Part shown: piece by piece, positions 1-5,146 of the stretch
Layout of the letters: each line of letters begins with the position of its first letter
Position numbering within the stretch: position 1 is the first letter of the stretch
Source of the DNA: an uncultured Bacteroidota bacterium
GTDB taxonomy: Bacteria; Bacteroidota; Bacteroidia; Chitinophagales; Chitinophagaceae
Direction of reading: 5' to 3'
DNA: 5,310 nt
NCBI GenBank assembly: GCA_946479535.1
Contig: CAMLGP010000265.1
Location: 1-5,310 of the forward strand
The notes under the pieces: model-generated
What the model was told of the DNA's origin: nothing
Database searches by the model: none
Seen by the model: the letters and a program-made list of their open reading frames with translations, nothing else
Translations under genes and position numbers: made by a program

Positions 1-603
1 AATTTCACAGGCATTGATCTGCGCATGAACGGGAATGTGTATTACACAAAATCGGAAACACTGAAAGTGGAAATAAGCGCACCTCAAAGCATTCATTCCA
101 TGCTGGAAACAAATGTGATCAATGGACGACTGGTGATAGGCTATAACAATGGCAAAACTTACGACAATGATCCCAGTATCCGGATCAATGTATCAGCACC
201 AGCAGTAAATACATTTCTTCTTAACACCAGCGGAAGCATTTTTTGCCTGAATGATATTCAGCCGGATAACCTGCTATTGCGCTCAAATGGTTCTGGAGAT
301 ATCGTATTCCAGAAACTCATCACCGGGAATATAGATGCAGAAAGCACTCAGTCTGGTCGTATCTCTGCCGGAAGTGGTACAGCCCTCAGTGAAAAATTAA
401 AAACAGATGGCAGTGGCAAGATTGATTTTTCAGGCGTTGCTGCAAAAACGGTCACTACCCAAATAGTAGGTTCTGGAGATATCCGTGTAAAAGTGTCTGA
501 CAACCTGGATGCACGTATTGAAGGAAGTGGGTCAGTTTACTTCAGTGGCAATCCATATATCTCAACACATATTTCAGGATCAGGTCACCTGGTACGCATG
601 TAA
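1..603 (+). CDS. DUF2807 (head GIN domain) surface/adhesin-like protein, 5' partial
   Basis: The reading frame is open from base 1, so the gene begins upstream; the first internal ATG (25) is not the likely start because family-like residues NFTGIDLR precede it. The visible 200 residues match the DUF2807 / 'putative auto-transporter adhesin, head GIN domain' style: a first strand set (LKVEISAP, LETNVINGRLVIGY), then regularly spaced Gly-Ser turns (NGSGDI, DGSGKID, VGSGDIRV, EGSGSVYF, SGSGHLVRM). These repeats are the turns of a predicted parallel beta-helix. Members are normally exported in Bacteroidota; the signal peptide would lie in the missing 5' part, so export is inferred. The exact function of the family is not settled. 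It ends 54 nt before the barrel gene with no hairpin between, so co-transcription is plausible. Family call is confident; an adhesin role is only a database label. Confidence 0.88.
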   Translation, partial: NFTGIDLRMNGNVYYTKSETLKVEISAPQSIHSMLETNVINGRLVIGYNNGKTYDNDPSIRINVSAPAVNTFLLNTSGSIFCLNDIQPDNLLLRSNGSGDIVFQKLITGNIDAESTQSGRISAGSGTALSEKLKTDGSGKIDFSGVAAKTVTTQIVGSGDIRVKVSDNLDARIEGSGSVYFSGNPYISTHISGSGHLVRM

Positions 604-657
604 TCAAAAAACTCGGTAATCAATAATCAAAAACCAATAATTATTAAAACAACAATT

Positions 658-1289
658 ATGAAAAAGATGATCTCAACCACTATTGCTCTTGTATCACTTG
701 TAATGATCTCCAATGCCCAATTCAGAGTGGGAATAAAGGCCGGAGGCAATATTTCAAAACACGGATAAATGTAAGTGCCGGGAATTCTTTATACTCTAAT
801 GATAATTATAAGAATTACCATGCCGGAGTGATCACGGAGTTTGGTATCGCAAAAAACCTGTATCTGCAACCACAATTGCTGTATACACGCAAAGGTTCAA
901 CCTTGCTCAGCTCAACTGGTGCAGCAGATTCAAAACTCAGGATCCATTACCTGGAAATGCCGGTAAACCTGGTGTATAAACTCCCTGTATCATTCGGGTA
1001 CCTATTTGGCGGTGCAGGCGGAGCAATTAGCTATGGAATTAGTGGTAAACAAACCCAGGCAGGTCATAGCGCGGGTATTTTCAACGGGAACCAGTCATGG
1101 AGAAGAGCAGACATCAGTCTCAGCTTTACAGCCGGTGTTGAATTAAACAATGGACTATTTGTAAGCATCAATTCTCAAAAAGGAATGCGGGATGTAAATA
1201 AAGCGCCTGGGGTATCTGTAAAGAATAGCTCGGTTTCTCTATCCCTCGGCTATATGATCGATTGGAAAAAATTAAAGGGTAGAGGTTAA
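658..1289 (+). pseudogene. PorT-like outer-membrane beta-barrel protein, frameshifted
   Basis: The ATG at 658 starts a good signal peptide (MKKMISTTIALVSLVMISNA, then Q) followed by FRVGIKAGGNISK, the typical start of OMP_b-brl_2 / PorT-family barrels. This frame stops at TAA 766-768 after 36 residues. The rest of the barrel continues in the -1 frame from about 759 (TRINVSAGNSLYS...) to TAA 1287-1289. One extra A in the AAAA run at 756-759 would join them as ISK-TRINVSAG, giving a 210-residue protein of normal size for the family. Later strands show the expected alternating pattern (LYLQPQLLYTRKG, IHYLEMPVNLVYKL, FGYLFGGAGG, SLSLGYMIDW). The product would sit in the outer membrane. The 828 GTG that begins the longest uninterrupted piece is not a true start. 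True mutation and sequencing error cannot be separated here. Confidence 0.85.
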
Positions 1290-1303
1290 GGTTTGATAAC
1301 AAA

Positions 1304-1331
1304 AGCCAGCGGTGGGTAACTGCCGCTGGTT
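1304..1331 (+). terminator. Hairpin after the barrel gene, possible weak terminator
   Basis: CCAGCGG (1306-1312) pairs perfectly with CCGCTGG (1323-1329), extended outward by one G-T and one A-T pair, with a 10-nt loop. It starts 15 nt after the barrel stop and ends 18 nt before the next ATG. The following bases (TTAAATTAAAA) are AT-rich but not a clean T run, so it may be a leaky terminator or an mRNA-processing/stability hairpin instead. Confidence 0.5.
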
Positions 1332-1349
1332 AAATTAAAACAATTCAAA

Positions 1350-1988
1350 ATGAAAAAGATAATTGAAAGTGTAGTGATGCTACTCATTCTTATGTTAATG
1401 GTGGTTGCATCAAAAGCACAAAATGGCGGATTTAATTCAAGGTATAGGGTAGCCGTAATGCCCCTTGTTTATTTGGGAGATGGCAGTGAGGGTAGAGAGG
1501 ATGAAATGCGTTACCAGTTGCAGGATATTGTAGTAAGTTATATGAGCCGCTCAGCTGCAGAACTGAAATACATGGACGCAGCCGAGATCAATGCCTTATT
1601 ATATAAAAAAGGGATCAGTGCTTCTACTATCCGCCAATATACTCCTCGTGAACTGGCACACCTGTTAAATGTGGAATATGTTATAATGGGAAGTGTGATA
1701 CAGGACCCGGGCAATATTGTAACTACTGAAAATAGTTATAACACCAGAAGGCAAACTGTAGAACGGAGGGGAAGATATGGTGACAGCCATAGGATAACAG
1801 GGAGAAACTTTCATACTGGTAATACAGTAACAAGGCAGCATATTCAAACCCAGGTATCGGTATCTATCTATAATGAGACCGGGGACAGGATATATTCCAA
1901 ATCAAGGCAATCCATCCTTACAGAATCAGATGCGTATAAGTTTGCGCTCCAATATCTCCTAAAAAGGACACCTCTGTATAATAGATAA
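1350..1988 (+). CDS. Secreted TolB/CsgG/FlgO-like domain protein
   Basis: This 212-residue protein begins with a signal peptide (about 1-23, hydrophobic LLILMLMVVA, cleavage likely after SKA before Q24). There is no lipobox cysteine, so it is probably periplasmic or released rather than a lipoprotein. The mature part opens with YRVAVMPL (32-39), then a helix, MDAAEINALLYKKGIS (75-90), and ELAHLLNVEYVIMGSVIQ (101-118). That order (AVxPF-like strand, 'sensor of adjacent domain' helix, GxDYVxxGSI-like strand) is typical of the TolB N-terminal / CsgG / FlgO / LpoB fold. An Arg-rich insertion (133-152) precedes a last strand pair (QTQVSVSIYNETGDRIYSKS). The fold is inferred by eye from motif order; partner and function are unknown. 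The start has an A-rich Bacteroidota-type leader. It follows the barrel gene and may share its envelope role. Confidence 0.72.
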   Translation: MKKIIESVVMLLILMLMVVASKAQNGGFNSRYRVAVMPLVYLGDGSEGREDEMRYQLQDIVVSYMSRSAAELKYMDAAEINALLYKKGISASTIRQYTPRELAHLLNVEYVIMGSVIQDPGNIVTTENSYNTRRQTVERRGRYGDSHRITGRNFHTGNTVTRQHIQTQVSVSIYNETGDRIYSKSRQSILTESDAYKFALQYLLKRTPLYNR

Positions 1989-1991
1989 ATG

Positions 1992-2032
1992 GTGAATTTT
2001 AAAAGGTTTGGTTTTAAAAATTTAAAATTCAC
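1992..2032 (+). terminator. Perfect 12-bp AT-rich inverted repeat after the TolB-like gene
   Basis: GTGAATTTTAAA (1992-2003) and TTTAAAATTCAC (2021-2032) are exact reverse complements separated by 17 nt, and G-T, T-G and A-T pairs can extend the base outward. The repeat begins 3 nt after the stop codon, so a 3' end hairpin for the left-hand cluster is the simplest reading. The stem is AT-rich and lacks a following T run; a protein-binding site upstream of the 63-residue gene is the alternative. Confidence 0.45.
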
Positions 2033-2092
2033 TGTATAGGTGATAATAAATTCAAGACAGAAAATAGTAATAACAACACTCAACACAATTTT

Positions 2093-2284
2093 ATGAAGCA
2101 TAATAAATATATAACTACCCAAACCAGACTGGCATATTTGTCAAAACGGGTACCCGCTGTAAACATTCACGAGCAGATAAAAGAGACTATTGAAGAGAGA
2201 AAAAGGATCCTGCAGCAGTTAGAAAACAGGACACGGATTGCCCGGAGAATTGAATGGTATATTAATCCCAGACAGGCTGCCTGA
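2093..2284 (+). CDS. Small basic helical hypothetical protein (63 aa)
   Basis: I do not recognise this protein. It has 63 residues, is rich in Arg/Lys, and has no signal peptide or membrane segment, so it should be cytoplasmic. Residues about 24-57 (NIHEQIKETIEERKRILQQL and on) look like one long charged helix with hydrophobic positions at I25, I29, I33, L40, L43, I49, I53 and I57, compatible with a coiled coil or a helical hairpin. The ATG sits after an AT-rich leader (CACAATTTT) as usual in this window. The gene ends 75 nt before the channel gene, in the same direction, but a promoter candidate lies between them. Support for it being real is length, start context and position only; a chance frame remains possible. 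Confidence 0.5.
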   Translation: MKHNKYITTQTRLAYLSKRVPAVNIHEQIKETIEERKRILQQLENRTRIARRIEWYINPRQAA

Positions 2285-2296
2285 TAGTAAACTATC
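2283..2296. promoter_or_regulatory. Inverted repeat GATAGT-AA-ACTATC upstream of the channel gene
   Basis: A perfect 6-bp inverted repeat with a 2-nt centre overlaps the stop codon of the 63-residue gene and lies 15 nt upstream of the putative -33 element of the channel promoter. It has the size and symmetry of a dimeric regulator site, but may be a short hairpin or chance in AT-rich DNA. Confidence 0.3.
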
Positions 2297-2302
2297 CATG
2301 TG

Positions 2303-2329
2303 GCATCCTATTGTTTTATATTGCATCCT
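2303..2329 (+). repeat. Direct repeat GCATCCT x2, spaced 20 bp
   Basis: GCATCCT occurs at 2303-2309 and 2323-2329, starts exactly 20 bp apart (about two helical turns), each followed by T-rich DNA. The copies flank the TTG of the candidate channel promoter, so they could be tandem regulator contacts on one DNA face. Seven bases is short, so chance is possible. Confidence 0.3.
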
Positions 2330-2341
2330 TTTATATCTTTC
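2311..2341 (+). promoter_or_regulatory. Candidate Bacteroidota promoter (-33 TTG / -7 TATCTTTC) for the channel gene
   Basis: TTG (2311-2313) is followed after 20 nt by TATCTTTC (2334-2341), a 7-of-8 fit to the Bacteroidota -7 element TAnnTTTG (6 fixed positions, 5 matched). Transcription would begin near 2346-2349, leaving a leader of roughly 12 nt. A small GGAT-AAA-ATCC symmetry (2345-2355) sits at the predicted start. Prediction by consensus only. Confidence 0.4.
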
Positions 2342-2359
2342 ACAGGATAAAATCCCAGT

Positions 2360-3328
2360 ATGAACAAGGCTCTTTCCCTTCTCCTGATATTGCTGACCGG
2401 AATCCCGGGATTCCGCGGATCAGCCCAGGCGCAGGAAAATGAAAAGGATACAGTAAGCGTAGGTGTTTACATCGTTAGCATACATGATATTGACTTTAAG
2501 GAAAAAGAATACGCCATTAATTTATGGTTGTGGCTGAAGTATAAGAATAAGGATTTCGATTTCTACAATAACCTGGAAGTGCCCCAGGCCAAATCAGTCA
2601 CCAAATCTTTTGTGACCATGGACACTACGGGTGACAGGGTTTATATGCAAATGAAATTGCAATGTGTGATGAAGGACTCCTGGAGGATCAATAATTTCCC
2701 ATTCGACCGGCAAACCCTTCGGTTTTCTATTGAAAATTCCCAATTTGATAAACGCTCATTGATATTTGCTGCTGATACCGTGGGACAGCATTTTGATCCA
2801 CGCTTTACGCTGAGGGGCTGGAATATCGATAGCTGTATTGTTAGTACAAACGTGCGGATCTATGAAACTGGTTTCGGAGATACCAGCCTTCCATCTCCGC
2901 ATACAGAGTACAGTGCCTTCCGTGTCAGGCTCAGCGTAACACGTGAAGCAGGTGGACTATTTTGGAAAATGTTCCTGGGAATGTATCTCGCCTTCCTGAT
3001 CGCTTATGTATGTTTTTATATTCATGCAGATGGAATTGACTCCAGATTTGGGCTCAGTGTAGGATCATTATTTGCCGTTGTCGGTAACAAATATATCATC
3101 GATTCTTCCTTGCCAGATTCTACTACTTTTACGCTGGTAGATACCCTGCACGGAATTACGCTTGCCTTTATTTTCACCGTAATAGCCGCAACAGCATACT
3201 CTTTGAAGCTTGTAAAGAAGAACCAGGTCAAAAAAGCCTATAGATTTGACATGATTGTTGCTCAAGTCTTATTATTGATTTATCTTATACTCAATTTCTA
3301 TTTCATTGCTCAGGCAAGAGTGGAATAA
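2360..3328 (+). CDS. Bacterial pentameric ligand-gated ion channel (Cys-loop receptor superfamily) homologue
   Basis: The 322-residue protein has a signal peptide (1-24, ending SAQA before Q25), a beta-rich ectodomain (about 31-198), and four membrane helices: M1 199-221, M2 227-248, M3 260-284, M4 298-318. This is the layout of pentameric ligand-gated channels of the inner membrane, with the ectodomain in the periplasm. Diagnostic motifs are FPFDRQ (113-118, the pro-loop), LRGWNID (151-157, compare LTGWDIE in GLIC) and the M2-M3 LP (251-252). As in other prokaryotic members, the pro-loop disulfide is absent. Unusual points: no WxPD loop-A motif is seen, the conserved M1 proline is missing, and M2 positions read D227, G231, G235, F238, G242, Y245. 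Ligand and ion selectivity cannot be told; ion conduction itself is not certain. It likely has its own promoter and may be co-transcribed with the 82-residue gene 55 nt downstream. Confidence 0.87.
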   Translation: MNKALSLLLILLTGIPGFRGSAQAQENEKDTVSVGVYIVSIHDIDFKEKEYAINLWLWLKYKNKDFDFYNNLEVPQAKSVTKSFVTMDTTGDRVYMQMKLQCVMKDSWRINNFPFDRQTLRFSIENSQFDKRSLIFAADTVGQHFDPRFTLRGWNIDSCIVSTNVRIYETGFGDTSLPSPHTEYSAFRVRLSVTREAGGLFWKMFLGMYLAFLIAYVCFYIHADGIDSRFGLSVGSLFAVVGNKYIIDSSLPDSTTFTLVDTLHGITLAFIFTVIAATAYSLKLVKKNQVKKAYRFDMIVAQVLLLIYLILNFYFIAQARVE

Positions 3329-3383
3329 ACCTGGCAAAACACCGCCATTACTCGTACCTGCCTAACTTAAACTACTTGCTGTT

Positions 3384-3632
3384 ATGGTAGAAGATTTCAA
3401 AATTCCGGTGTTATACAATAACCAGCGTTTTAATTTCCCGGCTCAGCTTCTTCGCTATGCCTATAGCTATAAGATTGAAGTAGATGTAGAAGGAACTCTC
3501 GTATATTTTGAACCTGATGAAGAACGCAACTGGAGAGCTATGATTGGCCAGGAAGAAGTTTCAGTGAATAGAAACCTGAACAGGGAACTGCTAAAAGCAA
3601 TTGCTTCCTCCATTGAAGAGATAGTTAAATAA
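3384..3632 (+). CDS. Conserved-looking hypothetical protein (82 aa)
   Basis: This 82-residue acidic protein has no signal peptide or membrane helix and should be cytoplasmic. It reads as a short beta-rich domain: FKIPVLYNNQRFNFPAQLL (5-23), YSYKIEVDVEGTLVYFEPDE (27-46), NWRAMIG (49-55), then a C-terminal helix (LNRELLKAIASSIEEIV). The strand pattern with the FEPDEERNWRA segment resembles small hypothetical proteins I associate with Bacteroidota genomes, but I know no function for them and the resemblance is from memory. It starts 55 nt after the channel gene with no hairpin between, so it may be read from the channel promoter. Its stop lies 5 nt from the stop of the convergent SDR gene. Confidence 0.75.
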   Translation: MVEDFKIPVLYNNQRFNFPAQLLRYAYSYKIEVDVEGTLVYFEPDEERNWRAMIGQEEVSVNRNLNRELLKAIASSIEEIVK

Positions 3633-3639
3633 GCTTATT
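3628..3639. other. 12-bp palindrome AATAAGCTTATT at the convergent gene junction
   Basis: A perfect palindrome covers the stop codon of the 82-residue gene and most of the stop of the opposing SDR gene. It supplies TAA codons to both strands. It has no loop, so it is unlikely to act as a hairpin terminator; compact convergent stops are the simplest explanation. Confidence 0.4.
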
Positions 3640-4423
3640 AATCCGCAATTTCCCCACAAGTCACATTCGCAATAGCTCCCGTAATAATATTGGCTCTGTC
3701 GGATGCCATCAGCACTGCTACATTCGCGATCTCATGTAATTTCGGCAAACGTTTCAACATCGTGACTTTTGCCATCTCCTGTTCAAATTCTTCTCTTGAC
3801 ACACCTGCGTTTTCCGCATGCTGATTAAATGCTTCATCCACACCCGGAGCATCTGGTGATCCAGCAGATCGGAGACAGATAACTCTGACTCCCTGTTTAC
3901 CTACTTCAACCGCCAATTGCCTGCAGAAACTTTCAATAGCAGCACAGGCCACACCAAAACCTCCAGAATGAGGCATAGGCTTAACTGCTACATTGGCTGT
4001 AATTGCGAGAATAACCCCCGCACCTTTTCTTGCCATATGTCTTGCGGCTGCCGTTGCTGTATAAAAATGAGAAGGAATTGCATTCACAATGGGCAGGGCA
4101 AATTGCGCATGTGTCATTTGCGTAAGTGGCTGCCCCTGTATATCATCCAACCCAATTGCATTGAAAGAAATATCAATCCCTCCTTCTTTTTTTGCAATGC
4201 ATTCCAGGTAAGTTTCCACAGAATTCTTATCCAGTGCATCCAGTTTCACGGCCTCGGCCCAGCCACCTTCCTTACGGATATCAGTGGCAACAGCCTGCAG
4301 TTTGGAAAGGGTACGTCCAGTACAGAATACTTTCGCGCCTTCTCGTGCAAATGCTCTTGCCACTGCTCCGCCAATGGCCCCTCCTGCACCGTAGATTATT
4401 GCGTTTTTGTTCTTAAGTAACAT
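3638..4423 (-). CDS. Atypical short-chain dehydrogenase/reductase (SDR) family protein
   Basis: The 261-residue length and Rossmann layout fit classical SDRs. The nucleotide-binding motif is YGAGGAIG (11-18), TGR (35-37) suggests NADP(H) preference, LDALD (61-65) matches the adenine-contacting Asp segment, and NAIG (88-91) replaces the usual NAG. The active-site region is unusual: where Tyr-x3-Lys is expected, the protein reads GGFGVACAAIE, giving F156 and C160, and the usual Ser is likely T142. The C-terminal part (RSAGSPDAPGVDEAF 185-199, TMLKRLPKLHEIANVAVLMA 221-240, SDRANIITGAIANVTCG) resembles normal SDRs, so the gene is intact. It may use altered chemistry or only bind a nucleotide. I recall similar GGFGVACAAIE sequences in bacterial SDRs, so this may be a whole subgroup rather than a local mutation. 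Substrate unknown. It lies 81 nt downstream of the DinB-like gene, same strand. Confidence 0.9.
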   Translation of the reverse strand: MLLKNKNAIIYGAGGAIGGAVARAFAREGAKVFCTGRTLSKLQAVATDIRKEGGWAEAVKLDALDKNSVETYLECIAKKEGGIDISFNAIGLDDIQGQPLTQMTHAQFALPIVNAIPSHFYTATAAARHMARKGAGVILAITANVAVKPMPHSGGFGVACAAIESFCRQLAVEVGKQGVRVICLRSAGSPDAPGVDEAFNQHAENAGVSREEFEQEMAKVTMLKRLPKLHEIANVAVLMASDRANIITGAIANVTCGEIAD

Positions 4424-4430
4424 GGTTACA

Positions 4431-4438
4431 CAAACTTA
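4431..4438 (-). promoter_or_regulatory. Candidate -7 element TAAGTTTG just upstream of the SDR gene
   Basis: On the - strand TAAGTTTG is an exact match to the Bacteroidota -7 consensus TAnnTTTG and ends 7 nt before the ATG. No good -33 TTG is found at 19-21 nt upstream. If used, the message would start at or almost at the start codon, giving a leaderless or near-leaderless transcript. An 8-base match can occur by chance. Confidence 0.3.
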
Positions 4439-4504
4439 CTCGCAATCCTACTGGTAAGAAGGGTGCCAACACGTCAAAAAGAGGGGGTATTGCGAATCAG
4501 AATA

Positions 4505-5008
4505 TTAGCGCTCATAGAAAGGAGGCGGTTCAATTCCCAGTGAACGTAGGTAAACATATCCCTGTCCGCGGTGATGGATCTCATTATCGATGCCATAAAA
4601 AAGGATCCAGTAACCCGGTCCTTCCCACTGACCGTAAGCCAGGTCAACTTCCTGCCAGCGCTCCTGTTTAATTTTTTTCCAGTTGGTATTGATATCTTCT
4701 GTGGTTTTATCCCAGAGTTCAAGCAAGGCCTCTTTTGTTGCAGGTATATTATTGCCCTGGCCGGCATTGGCATCATAAGTTGACCAGTTACCTGTGCCCA
4801 CTCCAATTACATTTGGTGTGCCCATTGCAATTATTTCCATTACAAGAGTTGCAAAAGGACGCATACCGCCAACAGAGTATGAAAATAGCTTATCCTCAGG
4901 GAAGGCTTCTATGACACGGCGGGTCAGGCGGCGATGTCCCTGCCAATGTTCTAATAATTGTTTTTCGCTGATTACCAGTGTTGTCTGCTCTTTTGCCATT
5001 GTTTCCAT
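4505..5008 (-). CDS. DinB-like (DinB_2 / YfiT-type) four-helix protein
   Basis: The 167-residue length and helix pattern fit the DinB/YfiT four-helix-bundle superfamily. Helix 1 is LLEHWQGHRRLTRRVIEAFP (18-37), followed by DKLFSYSVGGMRPFATLVMEIIAMG (39-63), a central helix (TKEALLELWDKTTEDINTNW 91-110) and the signature IDNEIHHRGQGYVYLRSLGI (140-159) with a PPPF tail. HHRGQ near the C-terminus is the strongest marker. Many members bind a metal through three His residues; here the aligned positions appear to be E58, N142 and H146, so the metal site is altered. Family members include bacillithiol/mycothiol-dependent transferases and many of unknown role; I infer no specific reaction. ATG at 5008 and at 4999 are both possible starts; the first has the A-rich leader (CATAAAAA). 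Likely cytoplasmic. Same strand as the SDR and VOC genes. Confidence 0.87.
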   Translation of the reverse strand: METMAKEQTTLVISEKQLLEHWQGHRRLTRRVIEAFPEDKLFSYSVGGMRPFATLVMEIIAMGTPNVIGVGTGNWSTYDANAGQGNNIPATKEALLELWDKTTEDINTNWKKIKQERWQEVDLAYGQWEGPGYWILFYGIDNEIHHRGQGYVYLRSLGIEPPPFYER

Positions 5009-5021
5009 TTTTTATGCTTTA

Positions 5022-5044
5022 GTGTTGATGATTAATTACAACAC
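5022..5044. promoter_or_regulatory. Inverted repeat GTGTTG-N11-CAACAC upstream of the DinB-like gene
   Basis: Perfect 6-bp half-sites are separated by an AT-rich 11-nt centre, 13 nt upstream of the ATG. On the - strand a near-consensus -7 element (CATCTTTG, complement of 5049-5056, one mismatch) lies immediately upstream, so the repeat would cover the expected transcription start: a classic operator position. No matching -33 element is seen. Confidence 0.35.
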
Positions 5045-5081
5045 AAAGCAAAGATGGAGGAGTGACAACCCTATGGCAGTT

Positions 5082-5102
5082 GGATTTTGATAATAGGATT
5101 TT
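5082..5102 (+). repeat. Direct repeat GGATTTT x2 and T9 tract
   Basis: GGATTTT occurs at 5082-5088 and 5096-5102, 14 bp apart, and the second copy runs into nine T residues (5099-5107). It lies between the VOC remnant and the DinB-like gene. The T tract is A9 in the direction of transcription, so it does not serve as a terminator for VOC. Nothing else is recognised in 5045-5146. Confidence 0.35.
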
Positions 5103-5146
5103 TTTTTAACCCGGTATAATTCCTGAGACTAGAACCATTGCGTGGC

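Noticed and set aside
60..600. Gly-Ser repeats in the DUF2807 gene as a DNA tandem repeat
   Set aside because: The turns recur at protein level with irregular spacing and varied codons; this is beta-helix architecture, not a nucleotide repeat.
754..762. Programmed -1 ribosomal frameshift in the barrel gene at TCA AAA CAC
   Set aside because: The heptamer A AAA CAC is a poor slippery site, the A run is too short for transcriptional slippage, and no stimulatory hairpin or upstream SD-like element is evident; a simple deletion or error is more likely.
828..1289. Separate 153-codon gene starting at GTG 828
   Set aside because: The frame extends upstream to about 759 with barrel-like sequence continuous with the signal peptide frame, so it is the rest of the broken barrel gene.
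1868..2122. 84-codon open frame on the - strand
   Set aside because: It overlaps the end of the TolB-like gene and the inverted repeat; the hydrophobic stretch comes from AT-rich intergenic DNA.
3917..4420. 167-codon open frame on the + strand opposite the SDR gene
   Set aside because: It is Cys/His/Asn-rich with no recognisable fold and lies fully antisense to a clear SDR with intact motifs; it is a shadow frame.
4474..4806. 110-codon open frame on the - strand overlapping the DinB-like gene
   Set aside because: Different frame within a well-supported DinB-like gene; low-complexity mix with no domain signal.
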